From positions 1-64,000 of the forward strand of contig NZ_BMFV01000015.1 in the NCBI RefSeq assembly GCF_014639255.1: 64,000 nucleotides of DNA, in the 5' to 3' direction. Positions 40,044 through 49,798 of this stretch are shown here, piece after piece. This stretch comes from Pullulanibacillus pueri (GTDB lineage: Bacteria > Bacillota > Bacilli > Bacillales > Sporolactobacillaceae). Both the position numbers and the translations under genes were made by a program. Positions within the stretch are counted from its first letter, which is position 1. Each line of letters starts with the position of its first letter. The notes beneath the pieces were generated by a model. It was given only the letters and a program-made list of their open reading frames with translations. It had not been told where the DNA came from and made no database searches.

Positions 40044-42005
40044 TTAGCCTTTAACTGTTTTTTTAAGCCCGTGAATATAGCGAGTCAAATGGGAGGTAAG
40101 GTCATAGCGTAAAAAGGGTGTGACGAGATAGATCCCATTAAAATAGTTAAGCGCTTCGTTAATCAGTGTTTCAGAGATTGATAGTCCTTCAAGCGCTGCT
40201 TCTTTATTTGAGTCTTTATCCATACGCTCAAGTATAGAATCGGGAATTTGGATCCCAGGAACTTCATTATGCAAAAACTGAGCATTTCGCGAACTTGTCA
40301 AAGGCATAATACCAACAAATACGGGGACATTGAAGGGTTCCACGGCACGGGCTAATTTTTCAAAGAGCTGAATATCAAAAATAGGTTGAGTCATCACATA
40401 ATCAGCACCGGCATCAAGTTTTCTCTTCAGACGGTCAATGGCCTTATTAAAGTTGCGAACATGTGGGTTAAAAGAGGTGCCAATGACAAATGTAGCGCTC
40501 TGTTTTAAAGGTTGACCAGAAAAGGCCACGCCATGATTCAGCTTTTTTACCATTTTTGATAGGTCAGTTGACGACATATCATAGACAGAAGTTGCCCCTG
40601 GTAAGTCACCGAAACGCGAAGGATCGCCCGTTACAAGAAGAATATGGTGAATCCCAAGAACGTGAAGCCCCATTAAATGTGATTGTTGACCTATGAGATT
40701 TCGATCACGACAAGCGATGTGCACGAGAGGCTCTATGCCTCTATTTTTGAGCTGGCTTGCGATCGCCATATTACTCACACGAACGGTTCCTAATGAATTA
40801 TCTGCAATCGTGATGGCATCTGCCCCTGCTTGATGAAGTTTTTCGGCGGCGTTTATGTATTTTGTCACATCCAAAACCTTTGGTGGATCAAGTTCGACAA
40901 TTATAGTCGGCTCATGTTTTGCTTTTTGTACAAGCGATTGCTGAGGGATAACGTTTAGGGATTCTTGATCCCATTTGTCAGTGGGCATTTTGGGCTCTAA
41001 TGTTCTACTCCTAACTTGGATTGGCTTCTGTATCGAGACATGGGAAAGCGTAGGCTCTGCTGTAGCTTTAGAGTGTGAAAAATCTTTGAGCTGCTTTGCC
41101 AATGCACGAATGTGATCAGGTGTTGTCCCACAACAACCGCCAATGAATTTAACGCCCTTTTGTACAAGTTGTAGGCCAATCTTAGCGAAATAGTTTGCAT
41201 TTCCTGTATAAGAATATTCGCCATCGACCATATGCAATAATCCACCGTTTGGAACGGCCGCATAATGGGAATGAGGGTTTAACTCAAGGCTCTCATAACT
41301 GCGCAATATCCCTGATAATCCAAGACGGCAATTGAGCCCGACAACATCTGCCCCTGCATCTTCTAAAATGCTAAAAGCTTCATCAATGGGGAAACCATCT
41401 CTTGTGACACCAATCGCTTCAGGGGATAAATTCGCTATGATCGGTAAGTTGGTAAATTGGCGCGCAGTTTCAACAGCTAATTGTAATTCTGTAAGATCAG
41501 AAAAGGTTTCGAGCAAAAGGCCATCAACCGACGCTTCTAGAAGGGCGGTGAGTTGTTCCTCAAAAAGAAATTTTAAGGACATGCGAGCTCCTTGGCTATT
41601 AAAATTAGGAACCTTAATATCTGCAGTTGAACCGATTGTCCCAAAAACAAAAGCTTCTGAATGGGTTACATTATTTATTTGTAAATGGTCTTGATGAAGC
41701 TGAATCGCTTGCCGCGCCGCCTTAACCGCGGAGTGATTAATTTCCCATACGCGATCTTCTAAGCCGTAGCGACCTAGTCCCATTCGATGACCACTAAAAG
41801 TGTTGGTCTGAATCAGTGTCGCTCCCGCTGAAAGATAAGCCATATGGGCTTCCTGTACCAATTCAGGTTGATTCAAAACAAGGGCTTCAAAGCAGGTGCG
41901 AGCGGGAACCCCAGATTGATGTAATAATGTTGCCATGGCGCCATCGCCAATAATGTAATCTGTTTTTAATTGTTCAAGAAACTGAGTACGGCGTTCTTTT
42001 GACAT
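40044..42005 (-). CDS. yitJ: Bifunctional homocysteine S-methyltransferase / methylenetetrahydrofolate reductase
   Basis: A 653-residue two-domain enzyme like B. subtilis YitJ. N-terminal homocysteine methyltransferase domain (about 1-305): GDGAMATLLHQSG, GLNCRLG and the zinc cysteines in GGCCGTTPDHI (about 288-298). C-terminal MTHFR domain (about 355-650): EPTIIVELDPPK, HIACRDRNL, LLVTGDPSRFGD and YVMTQPIFD. It supplies 5-methyl-THF and can transfer methyl to homocysteine. ATG 42005 is 8 bases after GGAGG. It lies 26 bases after metH in one S-box-controlled operon. Confidence 0.95.
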   Translation of the reverse strand: MSKERRTQFLEQLKTDYIIGDGAMATLLHQSGVPARTCFEALVLNQPELVQEAHMAYLSAGATLIQTNTFSGHRMGLGRYGLEDRVWEINHSAVKAARQAIQLHQDHLQINNVTHSEAFVFGTIGSTADIKVPNFNSQGARMSLKFLFEEQLTALLEASVDGLLLETFSDLTELQLAVETARQFTNLPIIANLSPEAIGVTRDGFPIDEAFSILEDAGADVVGLNCRLGLSGILRSYESLELNPHSHYAAVPNGGLLHMVDGEYSYTGNANYFAKIGLQLVQKGVKFIGGCCGTTPDHIRALAKQLKDFSHSKATAEPTLSHVSIQKPIQVRSRTLEPKMPTDKWDQESLNVIPQQSLVQKAKHEPTIIVELDPPKVLDVTKYINAAEKLHQAGADAITIADNSLGTVRVSNMAIASQLKNRGIEPLVHIACRDRNLIGQQSHLMGLHVLGIHHILLVTGDPSRFGDLPGATSVYDMSSTDLSKMVKKLNHGVAFSGQPLKQSATFVIGTSFNPHVRNFNKAIDRLKRKLDAGADYVMTQPIFDIQLFEKLARAVEPFNVPVFVGIMPLTSSRNAQFLHNEVPGIQIPDSILERMDKDSNKEAALEGLSISETLINEALNYFNGIYLVTPFLRYDLTSHLTRYIHGLKKTVKG

Positions 42006-42031
42006 TCTCATCACCTCCAAAATTATAATGA

Positions 42032-45000
42032 TTATTTGACATTGAAGTACTTGCCTTCAGGATGGGCAAAGACCATAGCTGAGATGCTGGCTTCGGGATC
42101 CATCATGTATTCATCTGTTAATTCAACTCCAATATCTCCAGGGTTAATGAGCCTAAATAATTGTTTCTGGTCTTCCAAGTTAGGACAGGCCGGATACCCA
42201 AAGGAAACACGGACGCCTTGATAGCGAGCAATAAAACGTTCACGCATGGTCATCTCCAGAGGATCGGGAAATCCCCATTGATCCCTAATCATTTGGTGAA
42301 TTCGCTCTGCAAAGCCTTCAGCGAGCTCTAAGGCAAGCGCTTGAATAGCATGTGAACGTAGATAATCGCCCTTATTTTTCCAGTCCTCCGCTAATTCTCT
42401 TATGCCTCTTCCAGCTGTGACAGAGAAAAAGGCGACATAATCCATTTCACCACTTTCCTTTGGACGCAAATAATCGGCGAGGCAAAGGTAAGGTTTTTGT
42501 TCTTGACGTAAAAAGGTGAAGCGCTCGAGCACGCTTTCATGATTATCCGGGTCATAAATCCTGACTTCGTCTCCGACGGCCTGAGCAGGGAAGAAGCGAT
42601 AGACAGCCTGCGGACGGATAATATGGTCACTCTCACACATGTCTAGAAGTTCATTTACAAGTTGAAGTAAATCAAGCGCTTTAGGATCGCCTGCTTCTAT
42701 TAGCTTTGTCACATTTCCTTTAAGCCCTAAGTGTCTTCCAATTAACATTTGCAAATTGATATAAGGACGAAGATAGTTTATTGGATAATCCCTTAATACA
42801 TGACGTTCAAAGTCGGGTGGGGTAAAGATAGGGGTATCCCGTTTTATGGGTGACAACTTTGGTTCATTATCGTCTTCGTTTTTTTTCACGTTGGTCAGAG
42901 TCTTTAAACCTACCATTTCAAGGCGCGTTTCCTCAAGTTCATCTAACAATTTTTTCTGCTCAGAGGGCGTGATTAGTCGATTGGCAAAATCCAAACCCTG
43001 CATGGCATCCTTCGCAAATATGACGGGCGGCTCATAGTTGGGTTTTATTTTTGTATAAGTAAACTTTTTGGTAAGAGCTGCACCGCCAACAAGTAATGGC
43101 GCTTTGACACCTGCCTTTTGAAAGTCTTCAGCAGTGACCACCATTTGTTGAGCTGACTTCACAAGTAAACCTGATAGACCAATCATGTCTGGTTTCAGCT
43201 CTTTATACGCTTTAATCAATTGTTCAGGTGGAACCTTAATCCCAAGATTAACGACATCAAAGCCATTATTTGAAAGAATAATTTCTACTAAGTTTTTCCC
43301 GATATCATGCACATCGCCCTTAACAGTAGCGAGGAGGATTTTCCCTTTGTTGGCGCTATCAGATTTCTCCATAAAAGGTTCAAGATAAGAGACTGCTGTT
43401 TTCATCACTTCAGCACTTTGTAAGACTTCGGCAACAATTAATTCATTTAAGTTAAATAAACGTCCAACCTCTGACATGCCATTCATAAGTGGGCCATTAA
43501 TGATGTCTAATGGGAGAGTGGTTTTTAACGCTTCATCAAGATCTTGAAGAAGGCCTTGTTTTGTGCCATCCACCACATATTTTGCTAGACGTTCTTCTAG
43601 CGGCAAAGTGCTCGTTTCCACCGTTTTTTGCGGTTTTTTCTTACGATAAAAAGCGGTGAATTCTGCAACCAATTCATCCGTTGTTTCAAAAAGCAAGCGC
43701 CGAGATAACTGTTTTTCCTCATCAGAGATCGAAGCATAGCGTTCGAGTTTCTCAGTATTGACAATGGCGTAACCGAGACCAGCACGAGTGCATTCATATA
43801 AAAAAACAGAATTCAGCACTTCACGTCCAGCAGGAGGGAGACCAAAGGAGACATTACTGACTCCCAATATAAGTGGACAATCAGGTAAGTGCTCACGTAA
43901 TAAACGAATCCCTTCGACTGTTTCTTGAGCGGACCCAATATATTTTTGGTCTCCCGTTCCTACTGGGAAAGTCAGTGGATCAATAATAATATCGCGGATG
44001 TCCATTCCATATTTTTCTGTTAAGAGTTGGACTGAACGCTTGGCAACCTCTAATTTACGCTCTCGCGTGACTGCCATACCCTGTTCATCGATGGTCCCAA
44101 CAATAAGAGCAGCACCGTATTGAACAGCCAGTTTAGCAAAACGAGCAAGGCGCTCCTCACCATCTTCTAGATTAGTAGAATTAATAATCGCTTTTCCTTG
44201 AGAATGCTTAAGCCCAAGCTCCACAACAGTAGCATCTGTAGAATCAATCATGAGAGGAACTTTAACTTTTCGAACAACCTGCGGAATAAATTGATTCATA
44301 TCTTCAGCTTCTTCACGGTCTGGATCGGCAAGGCAGATATCAATCACTTGTGCCCCTGATTTGACTTGATCACGCGCAATTTCAGAAGCAGCTTCAATCT
44401 CTCCTTCAGAAATCAAGCGTTTAAATTTCCTCGAACCAATGACATTGGTGCGTTCACCGACAAAAATTGGCCGATTATCATCTTCTAAAAAAACGGCATT
44501 TAAACCTGAGATCGCATGATCATGAGGTGTGGCAAACGAACGAGGGGGTTTATCTTTTAAAATCTCACGCAAGGCTTGGATGTGTTCAGGTCGAGTCCCA
44601 CAGCAGCCACCGACAATATTGAGCCATTCTTGATCGGCAAAATCGGCAAGTTTGCTCGCAAGACTTGAAGGTGTTTCATGATAATGCCCCTCTTCATCTG
44701 GGAGACCGGCATTCGGGTAACAACTCACAGCGGTTTGCGCTAGGGAAGATAAGGTTCGAAGATGATCGCGCATAAATTCTGGACCAGTAGCACAGTTAAG
44801 CCCAACAGAAATGGGTTTTAAATGCTCAACGGACAGATAAAAAGCTTCAATCGTCTGGCCTGCGAGCGTAGTCCCCATCGGTTCTATCGTTCCAGAGATC
44901 ATGATCGGAATCTTTCTGCCGAGTTCGGAAAAAGCTTGATTGATCCCAAGACTTCCCGCTTTAACATTTAACAGATCTTGAGAGGTCTCCAATAATAGAA

Positions 45001-45475
45001 GGTCAACGCCACCTTTCATGAGACCACGGGCTTGAATACGGTAGCTTTCCACAAGTTCATCAAAAGTAGCACCACCAGTCACCGAGAGACTTTTCGTTGT
45101 AGGTCCCATAGCGCCAGCGACATAGCGAGGCCAATCAGGTGTTGAAACAGTTTCAACTTGTTGTCTCGCGAGTTTGGCTGATTGTACATTGAGCTCTTCC
45201 GCTAAATGCTCGAGATTATATTCCGATAGTACAATGGGAGTGGCACCAAAGGTATTGGTTTCAATAATATCAGCCCCAGCTATTAAGTAGTCATAATGAA
45301 TGCGAGAAATAACATCTGGACGGGTCATTGATAAGTATTCATTACATCCGTCATACTCTTCTCCTCCAAAATCAGCCTCAGATAAATCCTGTTGTTGTAA
45401 CATGGTTCCCATCGCACCATCGAGAATGAGAATCCGCTGTTTCAGACTATCTTTAATGTTCGTGGTCATGTACAT
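42032..45475 (-). CDS. metH: Cobalamin-dependent methionine synthase
   Basis: A 1147-residue modular enzyme moving methyl from methyl-THF through cobalamin to homocysteine. Domains in order: homocysteine (about 1-310; LDGAMGTMLQQ and zinc site GGCCGTRPEHI), folate (about 330-600; VGERTNVIGSRKF), cap and B12 (about 640-885; cobalamin ligand motif GDVHDIGKN) and the SAM-dependent reactivation domain (about 900-1147; VRVSFGYPACPNLEDQ). All four are present, so the enzyme looks complete and self-reactivating. ATG 45475 follows AAAGGAG by 5 bases; ATG 45469 is an alternative. SAM riboswitch upstream. Confidence 0.96.
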   Translation of the reverse strand: MYMTTNIKDSLKQRILILDGAMGTMLQQQDLSEADFGGEEYDGCNEYLSMTRPDVISRIHYDYLIAGADIIETNTFGATPIVLSEYNLEHLAEELNVQSAKLARQQVETVSTPDWPRYVAGAMGPTTKSLSVTGGATFDELVESYRIQARGLMKGGVDLLLLETSQDLLNVKAGSLGINQAFSELGRKIPIMISGTIEPMGTTLAGQTIEAFYLSVEHLKPISVGLNCATGPEFMRDHLRTLSSLAQTAVSCYPNAGLPDEEGHYHETPSSLASKLADFADQEWLNIVGGCCGTRPEHIQALREILKDKPPRSFATPHDHAISGLNAVFLEDDNRPIFVGERTNVIGSRKFKRLISEGEIEAASEIARDQVKSGAQVIDICLADPDREEAEDMNQFIPQVVRKVKVPLMIDSTDATVVELGLKHSQGKAIINSTNLEDGEERLARFAKLAVQYGAALIVGTIDEQGMAVTRERKLEVAKRSVQLLTEKYGMDIRDIIIDPLTFPVGTGDQKYIGSAQETVEGIRLLREHLPDCPLILGVSNVSFGLPPAGREVLNSVFLYECTRAGLGYAIVNTEKLERYASISDEEKQLSRRLLFETTDELVAEFTAFYRKKKPQKTVETSTLPLEERLAKYVVDGTKQGLLQDLDEALKTTLPLDIINGPLMNGMSEVGRLFNLNELIVAEVLQSAEVMKTAVSYLEPFMEKSDSANKGKILLATVKGDVHDIGKNLVEIILSNNGFDVVNLGIKVPPEQLIKAYKELKPDMIGLSGLLVKSAQQMVVTAEDFQKAGVKAPLLVGGAALTKKFTYTKIKPNYEPPVIFAKDAMQGLDFANRLITPSEQKKLLDELEETRLEMVGLKTLTNVKKNEDDNEPKLSPIKRDTPIFTPPDFERHVLRDYPINYLRPYINLQMLIGRHLGLKGNVTKLIEAGDPKALDLLQLVNELLDMCESDHIIRPQAVYRFFPAQAVGDEVRIYDPDNHESVLERFTFLRQEQKPYLCLADYLRPKESGEMDYVAFFSVTAGRGIRELAEDWKNKGDYLRSHAIQALALELAEGFAERIHQMIRDQWGFPDPLEMTMRERFIARYQGVRVSFGYPACPNLEDQKQLFRLINPGDIGVELTDEYMMDPEASISAMVFAHPEGKYFNVK

Positions 45476-45557
45476 TTAAACTCCTTTTATGTTTCATTAA
45501 GTGGTGCTGATTTCTCACCTGCAAAGCAACACTCTATTTAGAGATAAAAAAATTAAA

Positions 45558-45586
45558 AAGGGCCTTTCTCATAGAGAAAGACCCTG
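45558..45586 (-). terminator. S-box terminator before metH
   Basis: On the minus strand, CAGGGTCTTTCTC / GAGAAAGGCCCTT forms a strong hairpin followed by a T-run. It is the expression platform of the SAM riboswitch. Confidence 0.88.
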
Positions 45587-45604
45587 AACATATCGATGTC
45601 CGGA

Positions 45605-45720
45605 CTCTCATCTCTCAGAAAATACTTTCTGCTGGAGTTAGCACCGTGACCATACAAAAAGGTATCATCCGGTTGCCGGGCTTCATCGGGCCAGTCCCTC
45701 CGCCTGCTCTAGATAAGAGA
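45605..45720 (-). promoter_or_regulatory. SAM-I (S-box) riboswitch
   Basis: Read on the minus strand: TCTCTTATC, GAGGGACTGGCCCGATGAAG, CCCGGCAACC and CACGGTGCTAACTCC, then GAGAGATGAGAG. These are the conserved S-box elements (P1, kink-turn, P3 and P4 regions). SAM binding should stabilise P1 and let the terminator at 45558-45586 form, lowering metH-yitJ transcription. Confidence 0.96.
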
Positions 45721-46037
45721 ATATACAAAGTTTTCGCACAAAACCTTTATTCAATAACATACAGATTTTAATTTAGATTGTCAACATGATTATTCACTAT
45801 TTTTTTAGTATAATACCTAGAAAAATCACTTGAGATTCTCTTTTGCATCAAAATTGTGATAATATACTAGTAACACAACTGTCCACGAGAGAGAAAGACT
45901 CCTGGGATGATTGAGAGTGCAGGAGATAAGATAAAATAAAAAAGTTTGTGTTACATTACATAATGATTGATGCAAGCCATCTGGGTAACACTAGAACTAT
46001 TCAGATGCGAATGGCATTAAGAAAGTGAGTGGTGAGA
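45721..46037. other. Intergenic region between the S-box and gnd
   Basis: About 317 bases with divergent promoters. TATAAT at 45809-45814 and TATACT at 45863-45868 are possible plus-strand -10 boxes without good -35 partners. The gnd leader holds no RNA element that I recognise; I looked for a T-box and found none. Confidence 0.4.
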
Positions 46038-47474
46038 ATGAGTAAACAACAAATCGGCGTCGTCGGTATGGCGGTTATGGGAAAAAACTTGGCCTTGAAT
46101 ATTGAAAGCAGAGGCTATACAGTATCGATCTATAATCGTACAGCGGCCAAAACCGATGAAGTGATCCAAGAAAATCCTGATAAGCATTTGGTCCCTACCT
46201 ATTCTATTGAAGAATTTGTTGCGTCTCTTGAGACGCCAAGACGGATCATGATGATGGTAAAGGCTGGGACACCAACGGATAAAACCATTCAATCTCTACT
46301 TCCACATCTTGATAAAGGCGATGTTTTGATCGATGGAGGAAATACGTTCTTCAAAGATACCATGCGCCGTAATGAAGAACTTCAAGCTTCAGGGATTAAT
46401 TTTATTGGAACAGGTGTTTCTGGTGGTGAAGAAGGGGCATTAAAGGGACCAGCAATTATGCCTGGTGGCCAAAAAGAAGCGTATGATCTAGTCGCTCCAA
46501 TTCTTGAGAAAATTGCAGCTAAAGCGCCTCAAGATGACGAGCCTTGTGTCACTTATGTTGGCCCTAATGGTGCTGGCCATTATGTGAAAATGGTACACAA
46601 TGGGATCGAATATGGTGATATGCAATTGATCGCTGAATCCTATCATCTCCTACGGGAAGTGGCAGGACTATCAGTAGAGGAAGCGGCTGAAGTGTTTGCC
46701 GAATGGAATAAAGGTGAACTGGATAGCTTTTTGATTGAAATCACAGCGAATGCTTTGACGAAAAAAGACCCCGAAACTGGAAAACCAATGGTGGATATTA
46801 TTTTGGATCGTGCGGGTAACAAAGGAACAGGAAAATGGACGTCGCAAAGTGCATTAGATTTAGGGGTTTCCTTGCCTTTAATTACAGAATCCGTTTTTGC
46901 CCGCTTCATTTCCGCTTTTAAAGACGAGCGAGTAGAAGCAAGCAAAGTTTTGACCAAACCAACAGGGTATACCTATGATGGTGACAAGCAAGCTTTAATT
47001 GAAAATATCCGCCAAGCCTTATACTTTAGTAAAATTATGAGCTATGCTCAAGGTTTTGCGCAAATGCGAACAGCCAGTGAAGAATATCAATGGAATCTGC
47101 AATATGGTCAAATTGCTAAGTTATTCCGTGCGGGCTGCATCATCCGTGCCCAGTTCTTACAAAAGATTACGGATGCTTATGATAAGAACCCTGAATTGAA
47201 AAACTTAATGTTGGATGATTACTTTATGGATATTACCGCTAATTACCAAAACGCTGTCCGTGAAGTGGTTTCAGTTGCGGTTAAATCAGGTGTTCCCGTA
47301 CCGACGTTCTCATCGGCTATTGCTTACTATGATTCTTATCGCAGTGCGACTTTACCGGCTAATATTATACAGGCGCAAAGGGATTATTTTGGTGCTCATA
47401 CTTATGAAAGAGTGGATAAAGAAGGCACTTACCACTTTGACTGGTATGGAAATGATGGCGAAACCAAGCTATAA
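46038..47474 (+). CDS. gnd: 6-phosphogluconate dehydrogenase, decarboxylating
   Basis: A 478-residue NAD(P)-dependent oxidative decarboxylase giving ribulose-5-phosphate (pentose phosphate pathway). N-terminal [21 protein letters not shown] (about 6-26); substrate motifs [21 protein letters not shown] (about 125-145) and [18 protein letters not shown] (about 180-197, catalytic Lys). C-terminal [24 protein letters not shown] is typical of the full-length (480-residue) form. The NRTAAKTDE loop after the second strand fits NADP preference. ATG 46038 chosen over GTG 46029, which overlaps the purine-rich site. Confidence 0.96.
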   Translation: MSKQQIGVVGMAVMGKNLALNIESRGYTVSIYNRTAAKTDEVIQENPDKHLVPTYSIEEFVASLETPRRIMMMVKAGTPTDKTIQSLLPHLDKGDVLIDGGNTFFKDTMRRNEELQASGINFIGTGVSGGEEGALKGPAIMPGGQKEAYDLVAPILEKIAAKAPQDDEPCVTYVGPNGAGHYVKMVHNGIEYGDMQLIAESYHLLREVAGLSVEEAAEVFAEWNKGELDSFLIEITANALTKKDPETGKPMVDIILDRAGNKGTGKWTSQSALDLGVSLPLITESVFARFISAFKDERVEASKVLTKPTGYTYDGDKQALIENIRQALYFSKIMSYAQGFAQMRTASEEYQWNLQYGQIAKLFRAGCIIRAQFLQKITDAYDKNPELKNLMLDDYFMDITANYQNAVREVVSVAVKSGVPVPTFSSAIAYYDSYRSATLPANIIQAQRDYFGAHTYERVDKEGTYHFDWYGNDGETKL

Positions 47475-47501
47475 TTTTATTGGGAATTTGGACTTAGAAA
47501 T

Positions 47502-47547
47502 GCAGGAAATGAGTGTTTTATGTCACTCATTGTCCTGCGTTTTTTTT
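47502..47547 (+). terminator. Terminator after gnd
   Basis: Stem GCAGGAAATGAGTG / CACTCATTGTCCTGC (slightly imperfect) with an 8-base loop and a long T-run. Confidence 0.88.
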
Positions 47548-47655
47548 GTATCAAGAATCATATCAGAGGATCAAATCAGAACCACCAGTGATTTAAAGAC
47601 GGATCGACTCATCTTTTTATTTGAGATGCTCTCTTTTTAGGACTATAAAAATTCA

Positions 47656-47669
47656 TGAAAACGCTTGAA
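47656..47669 (+). promoter_or_regulatory. Catabolite-responsive element (cre) candidate
   Basis: TGAAAACGCTTGAA fits the CcpA cre consensus WTGNAARCGNWWWCA over the central CG core and most flanking positions. It lies about 190 bases ahead of the GntR gene that opens the hexuronate operon, so glucose repression is likely. Confidence 0.55.
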
Positions 47670-47707
47670 ATTTAAAAACATCGGGTTTATAATGAAAAAC
47701 AACTACC

Positions 47708-47717
47708 ATACTAGTAT
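47708..47717. promoter_or_regulatory. Palindrome, possible GntR operator
   Basis: ATACTAGTAT is a perfect 10-bp palindrome about 140 bases before the GntR-family gene. FCD-type GntR proteins bind short palindromes of this kind. Assignment is tentative. Confidence 0.3.
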
Positions 47718-47855
47718 ATTAATATTGTTGATTTAGTGTGATGGTTTTACCAAAGGAGGTAAATGTACACTCATTTGACACGGGATATAAAATGTTATTT
47801 CCCTCGTGATTCTGTATACTAAGGACAAAATAGTAGGTAGAGGGGAAAAGAATTG

Positions 47856-48548
47856 ATGACCATTTCTAAGACACTAACTGCAAAGGAATATGCTTATAGC
47901 GAGTTGAAGGAACAAATATTAAAGTTGCAGCTCACACCAGGAACAAAAATATCAGAAAAAACAATGGCTGAAAGATTACAGGTAAGCCGAACACCCATTA
48001 GAGAGGCCTTTTTAAGATTAGCTCAAGAGGAGCTTTTAACGATCATTCCTCAAAGTGGGACTTTCGTTTCGTTGATTAACCTGGACTTTGCTGAAGAGGC
48101 ACGTTTTGTTCGTGAGCAAATAGAGACTGCTGTTGCCGCCTTGTGTTGTGAGACGATTCACCATGAATCATTGGTTCGTCTAGAAGCTAACATCAAGATG
48201 CAAGAATATTCGGCTCGTACTGACATTGAGCCTCACGAAAAAAATCAGTTTTTCGATCTTGATGAGCAATTTCATAAGGAACTTTTTGACTGGTCCGGTA
48301 AACAACGCACGTGGCAGATGTTGCAAGGAATGACGGCACACCTAAATCGATTCCGTCTATTAAGATTGATGGCAAAGGAAACCTTTGATAAAGAGATATT
48401 AATCGATCAACATAAAGCGATCTATTCGGCCATATGTAATCAAAATAAAGCCGAGGTTAAAAAAATAGAAACGGAGCATTTGCGATTAATGTTGTCAGAA
48501 AAGGAAATTCTTTTGCGGGAATTCCCAGAATACTTTAGTAGGAACTAA
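47856..48548 (+). CDS. GntR/FadR-family (FCD) regulator of hexuronate genes
   Basis: A 230-residue transcription factor. The winged HTH (about 8-75) includes AYSELKEQILKLQLTPGTKI, ERLQVSRTPIREAFLRLAQEEL and QSGTFVSLIN. The all-helical FCD effector domain (about 85-225) has the metal/ligand pattern DLDEQFHKELFDWSG and HLRLML. ATG 47856 is 9 bases after GAGGGGA; TTG 47853 is an alternative. It directly precedes uxuA and probably represses the operon until a hexuronate intermediate binds. Confidence 0.88.
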   Translation: MTISKTLTAKEYAYSELKEQILKLQLTPGTKISEKTMAERLQVSRTPIREAFLRLAQEELLTIIPQSGTFVSLINLDFAEEARFVREQIETAVAALCCETIHHESLVRLEANIKMQEYSARTDIEPHEKNQFFDLDEQFHKELFDWSGKQRTWQMLQGMTAHLNRFRLLRLMAKETFDKEILIDQHKAIYSAICNQNKAEVKKIETEHLRLMLSEKEILLREFPEYFSRN

Positions 48549-48594
48549 AGGGAATATTCACGTTTGTAAGGATTAGTACTGAGGAGGTATAACG

Positions 48595-49707
48595 ATGAAA
48601 ATGACTTTCCGCTGGTATGGAGAAGGCAATGATCCGATTTCGTTGCAACACATTCGACAAATCCCCGGGGTGCAAGGTGTGGTTTGGGCCTTACATGACA
48701 TTCCTGTCGGGGAGGTTTGGCCCCTTGAACGAATAAAGGAGGTCGCTGAACAAACGAAGCCCTACGGCTTACATATTGACATTGTTGAAAGCGTCAACAT
48801 CCATGAAGATATAAAGCTCGGTTTGCCGAGTAGAGAAAAATACATACAAGCCTACAAAGAAACCTTAAAAAATCTTAGCGAGGTTGGAGTCAAAGTCGTT
48901 TGTTATAATTTTATGCCTGTCTTTGATTGGTTACGAACGGACTTATTTAAAGAAATGGAAGATGGAAGCACCGCACTATTTTTTGATGCTGAGAAGGTGA
49001 TCTCCCTTAGCCCAAAGCAATTGGTTAAAAATATGGAGGCACATGCCAATACATTCACCTTGCCAGGCTGGGAACCAGAAAGGTTAAAAGACCTGACACG
49101 TTTGTTTGAACAGTATCAGGATATCACGGAGCAAGACTTACTAGAGAATCTTATCTATTTCTTAAAAGCCATAGTGCCTGTGGCTGAGCAGTATGGGATT
49201 AAAATGGCGATTCATCCTGATGATCCACCGTTTTCGGTCTTTAATTTGCCACGCATTGTTAAAAACAAACAAGATATTCAGAACATATTGAGTGCAGTGG
49301 ACAGTCCATCGAATGGCCTTACTTTCTGTTCGGGTTCATTAGGTGGGAATAGGAACAATGACTTAATTGATATTGTAAAAACCTTTGTAGAACGGATTCC
49401 TTTTGCGCATATCCGCAATGTTAAACATCTAGATAATGGGAGTTTCATAGAGACCTCTCATCGAAATGCTGATGGCTCTGTAAATATAACGGGAATTGTA
49501 AACGCTCTATATGAGCATGGTTTTAAGGGCTATGTTCGTCCAGATCATGGACGACATATTTGGGATGAGGTGTGCCGACCAGGATATGGATTATATGATC
49601 GGGCCCTTGGTGCCATGTACTTACAGGGGGCTTGGGATACGAATCAGTTGTTGGCAAAAGAAATCCCTTCTGATGCTGAGAAACTTGTGGCTAAATCGTT
49701 TGTTTAA
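48595..49707 (+). CDS. uxuA: Mannonate dehydratase
   Basis: A 370-residue enzyme converting D-mannonate to 2-keto-3-deoxygluconate. N-terminal FRWYGEGNDPISLQHIRQIPG is diagnostic. The metal site includes HPDDPPFSVFNLPRIV (about 203-218), CSGSLGG and HIRNVKH, with RPDHGRHIWDE near 305. TIM-barrel, Mn/Fe-dependent. Length matches UxuA of Bacillus. ATG after GAGGAGG. Second gene of the uxu operon. Confidence 0.95.
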   Translation: MKMTFRWYGEGNDPISLQHIRQIPGVQGVVWALHDIPVGEVWPLERIKEVAEQTKPYGLHIDIVESVNIHEDIKLGLPSREKYIQAYKETLKNLSEVGVKVVCYNFMPVFDWLRTDLFKEMEDGSTALFFDAEKVISLSPKQLVKNMEAHANTFTLPGWEPERLKDLTRLFEQYQDITEQDLLENLIYFLKAIVPVAEQYGIKMAIHPDDPPFSVFNLPRIVKNKQDIQNILSAVDSPSNGLTFCSGSLGGNRNNDLIDIVKTFVERIPFAHIRNVKHLDNGSFIETSHRNADGSVNITGIVNALYEHGFKGYVRPDHGRHIWDEVCRPGYGLYDRALGAMYLQGAWDTNQLLAKEIPSDAEKLVAKSFV

Positions 49708-49711
49708 AAAA

Positions 49712-49733
49712 GGGGGGGAGTCATTTTTCCCCC
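49712..49733 (+). terminator. Intercistronic hairpin uxuA-symporter
   Basis: GGGGGGGA / TTTTTCCCCC stem just after uxuA, with no clear T-run after it. Probably a stability or attenuation element. Confidence 0.4.
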
Positions 49734-49798
49734 ATTTAGGTAGTCTTGAGATGTAAGCGATTCATCTCTTCGAGTATGTTTTGTAAGGAGGAATAGAG

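Noticed and set aside
45840-46037. A T-box or other riboswitch ahead of gnd
   Set aside because: I found no T-box sequence (TGGNACCGCG), specifier-like stem or terminator. GAGAGTGCAGGAG is too little to support a call.
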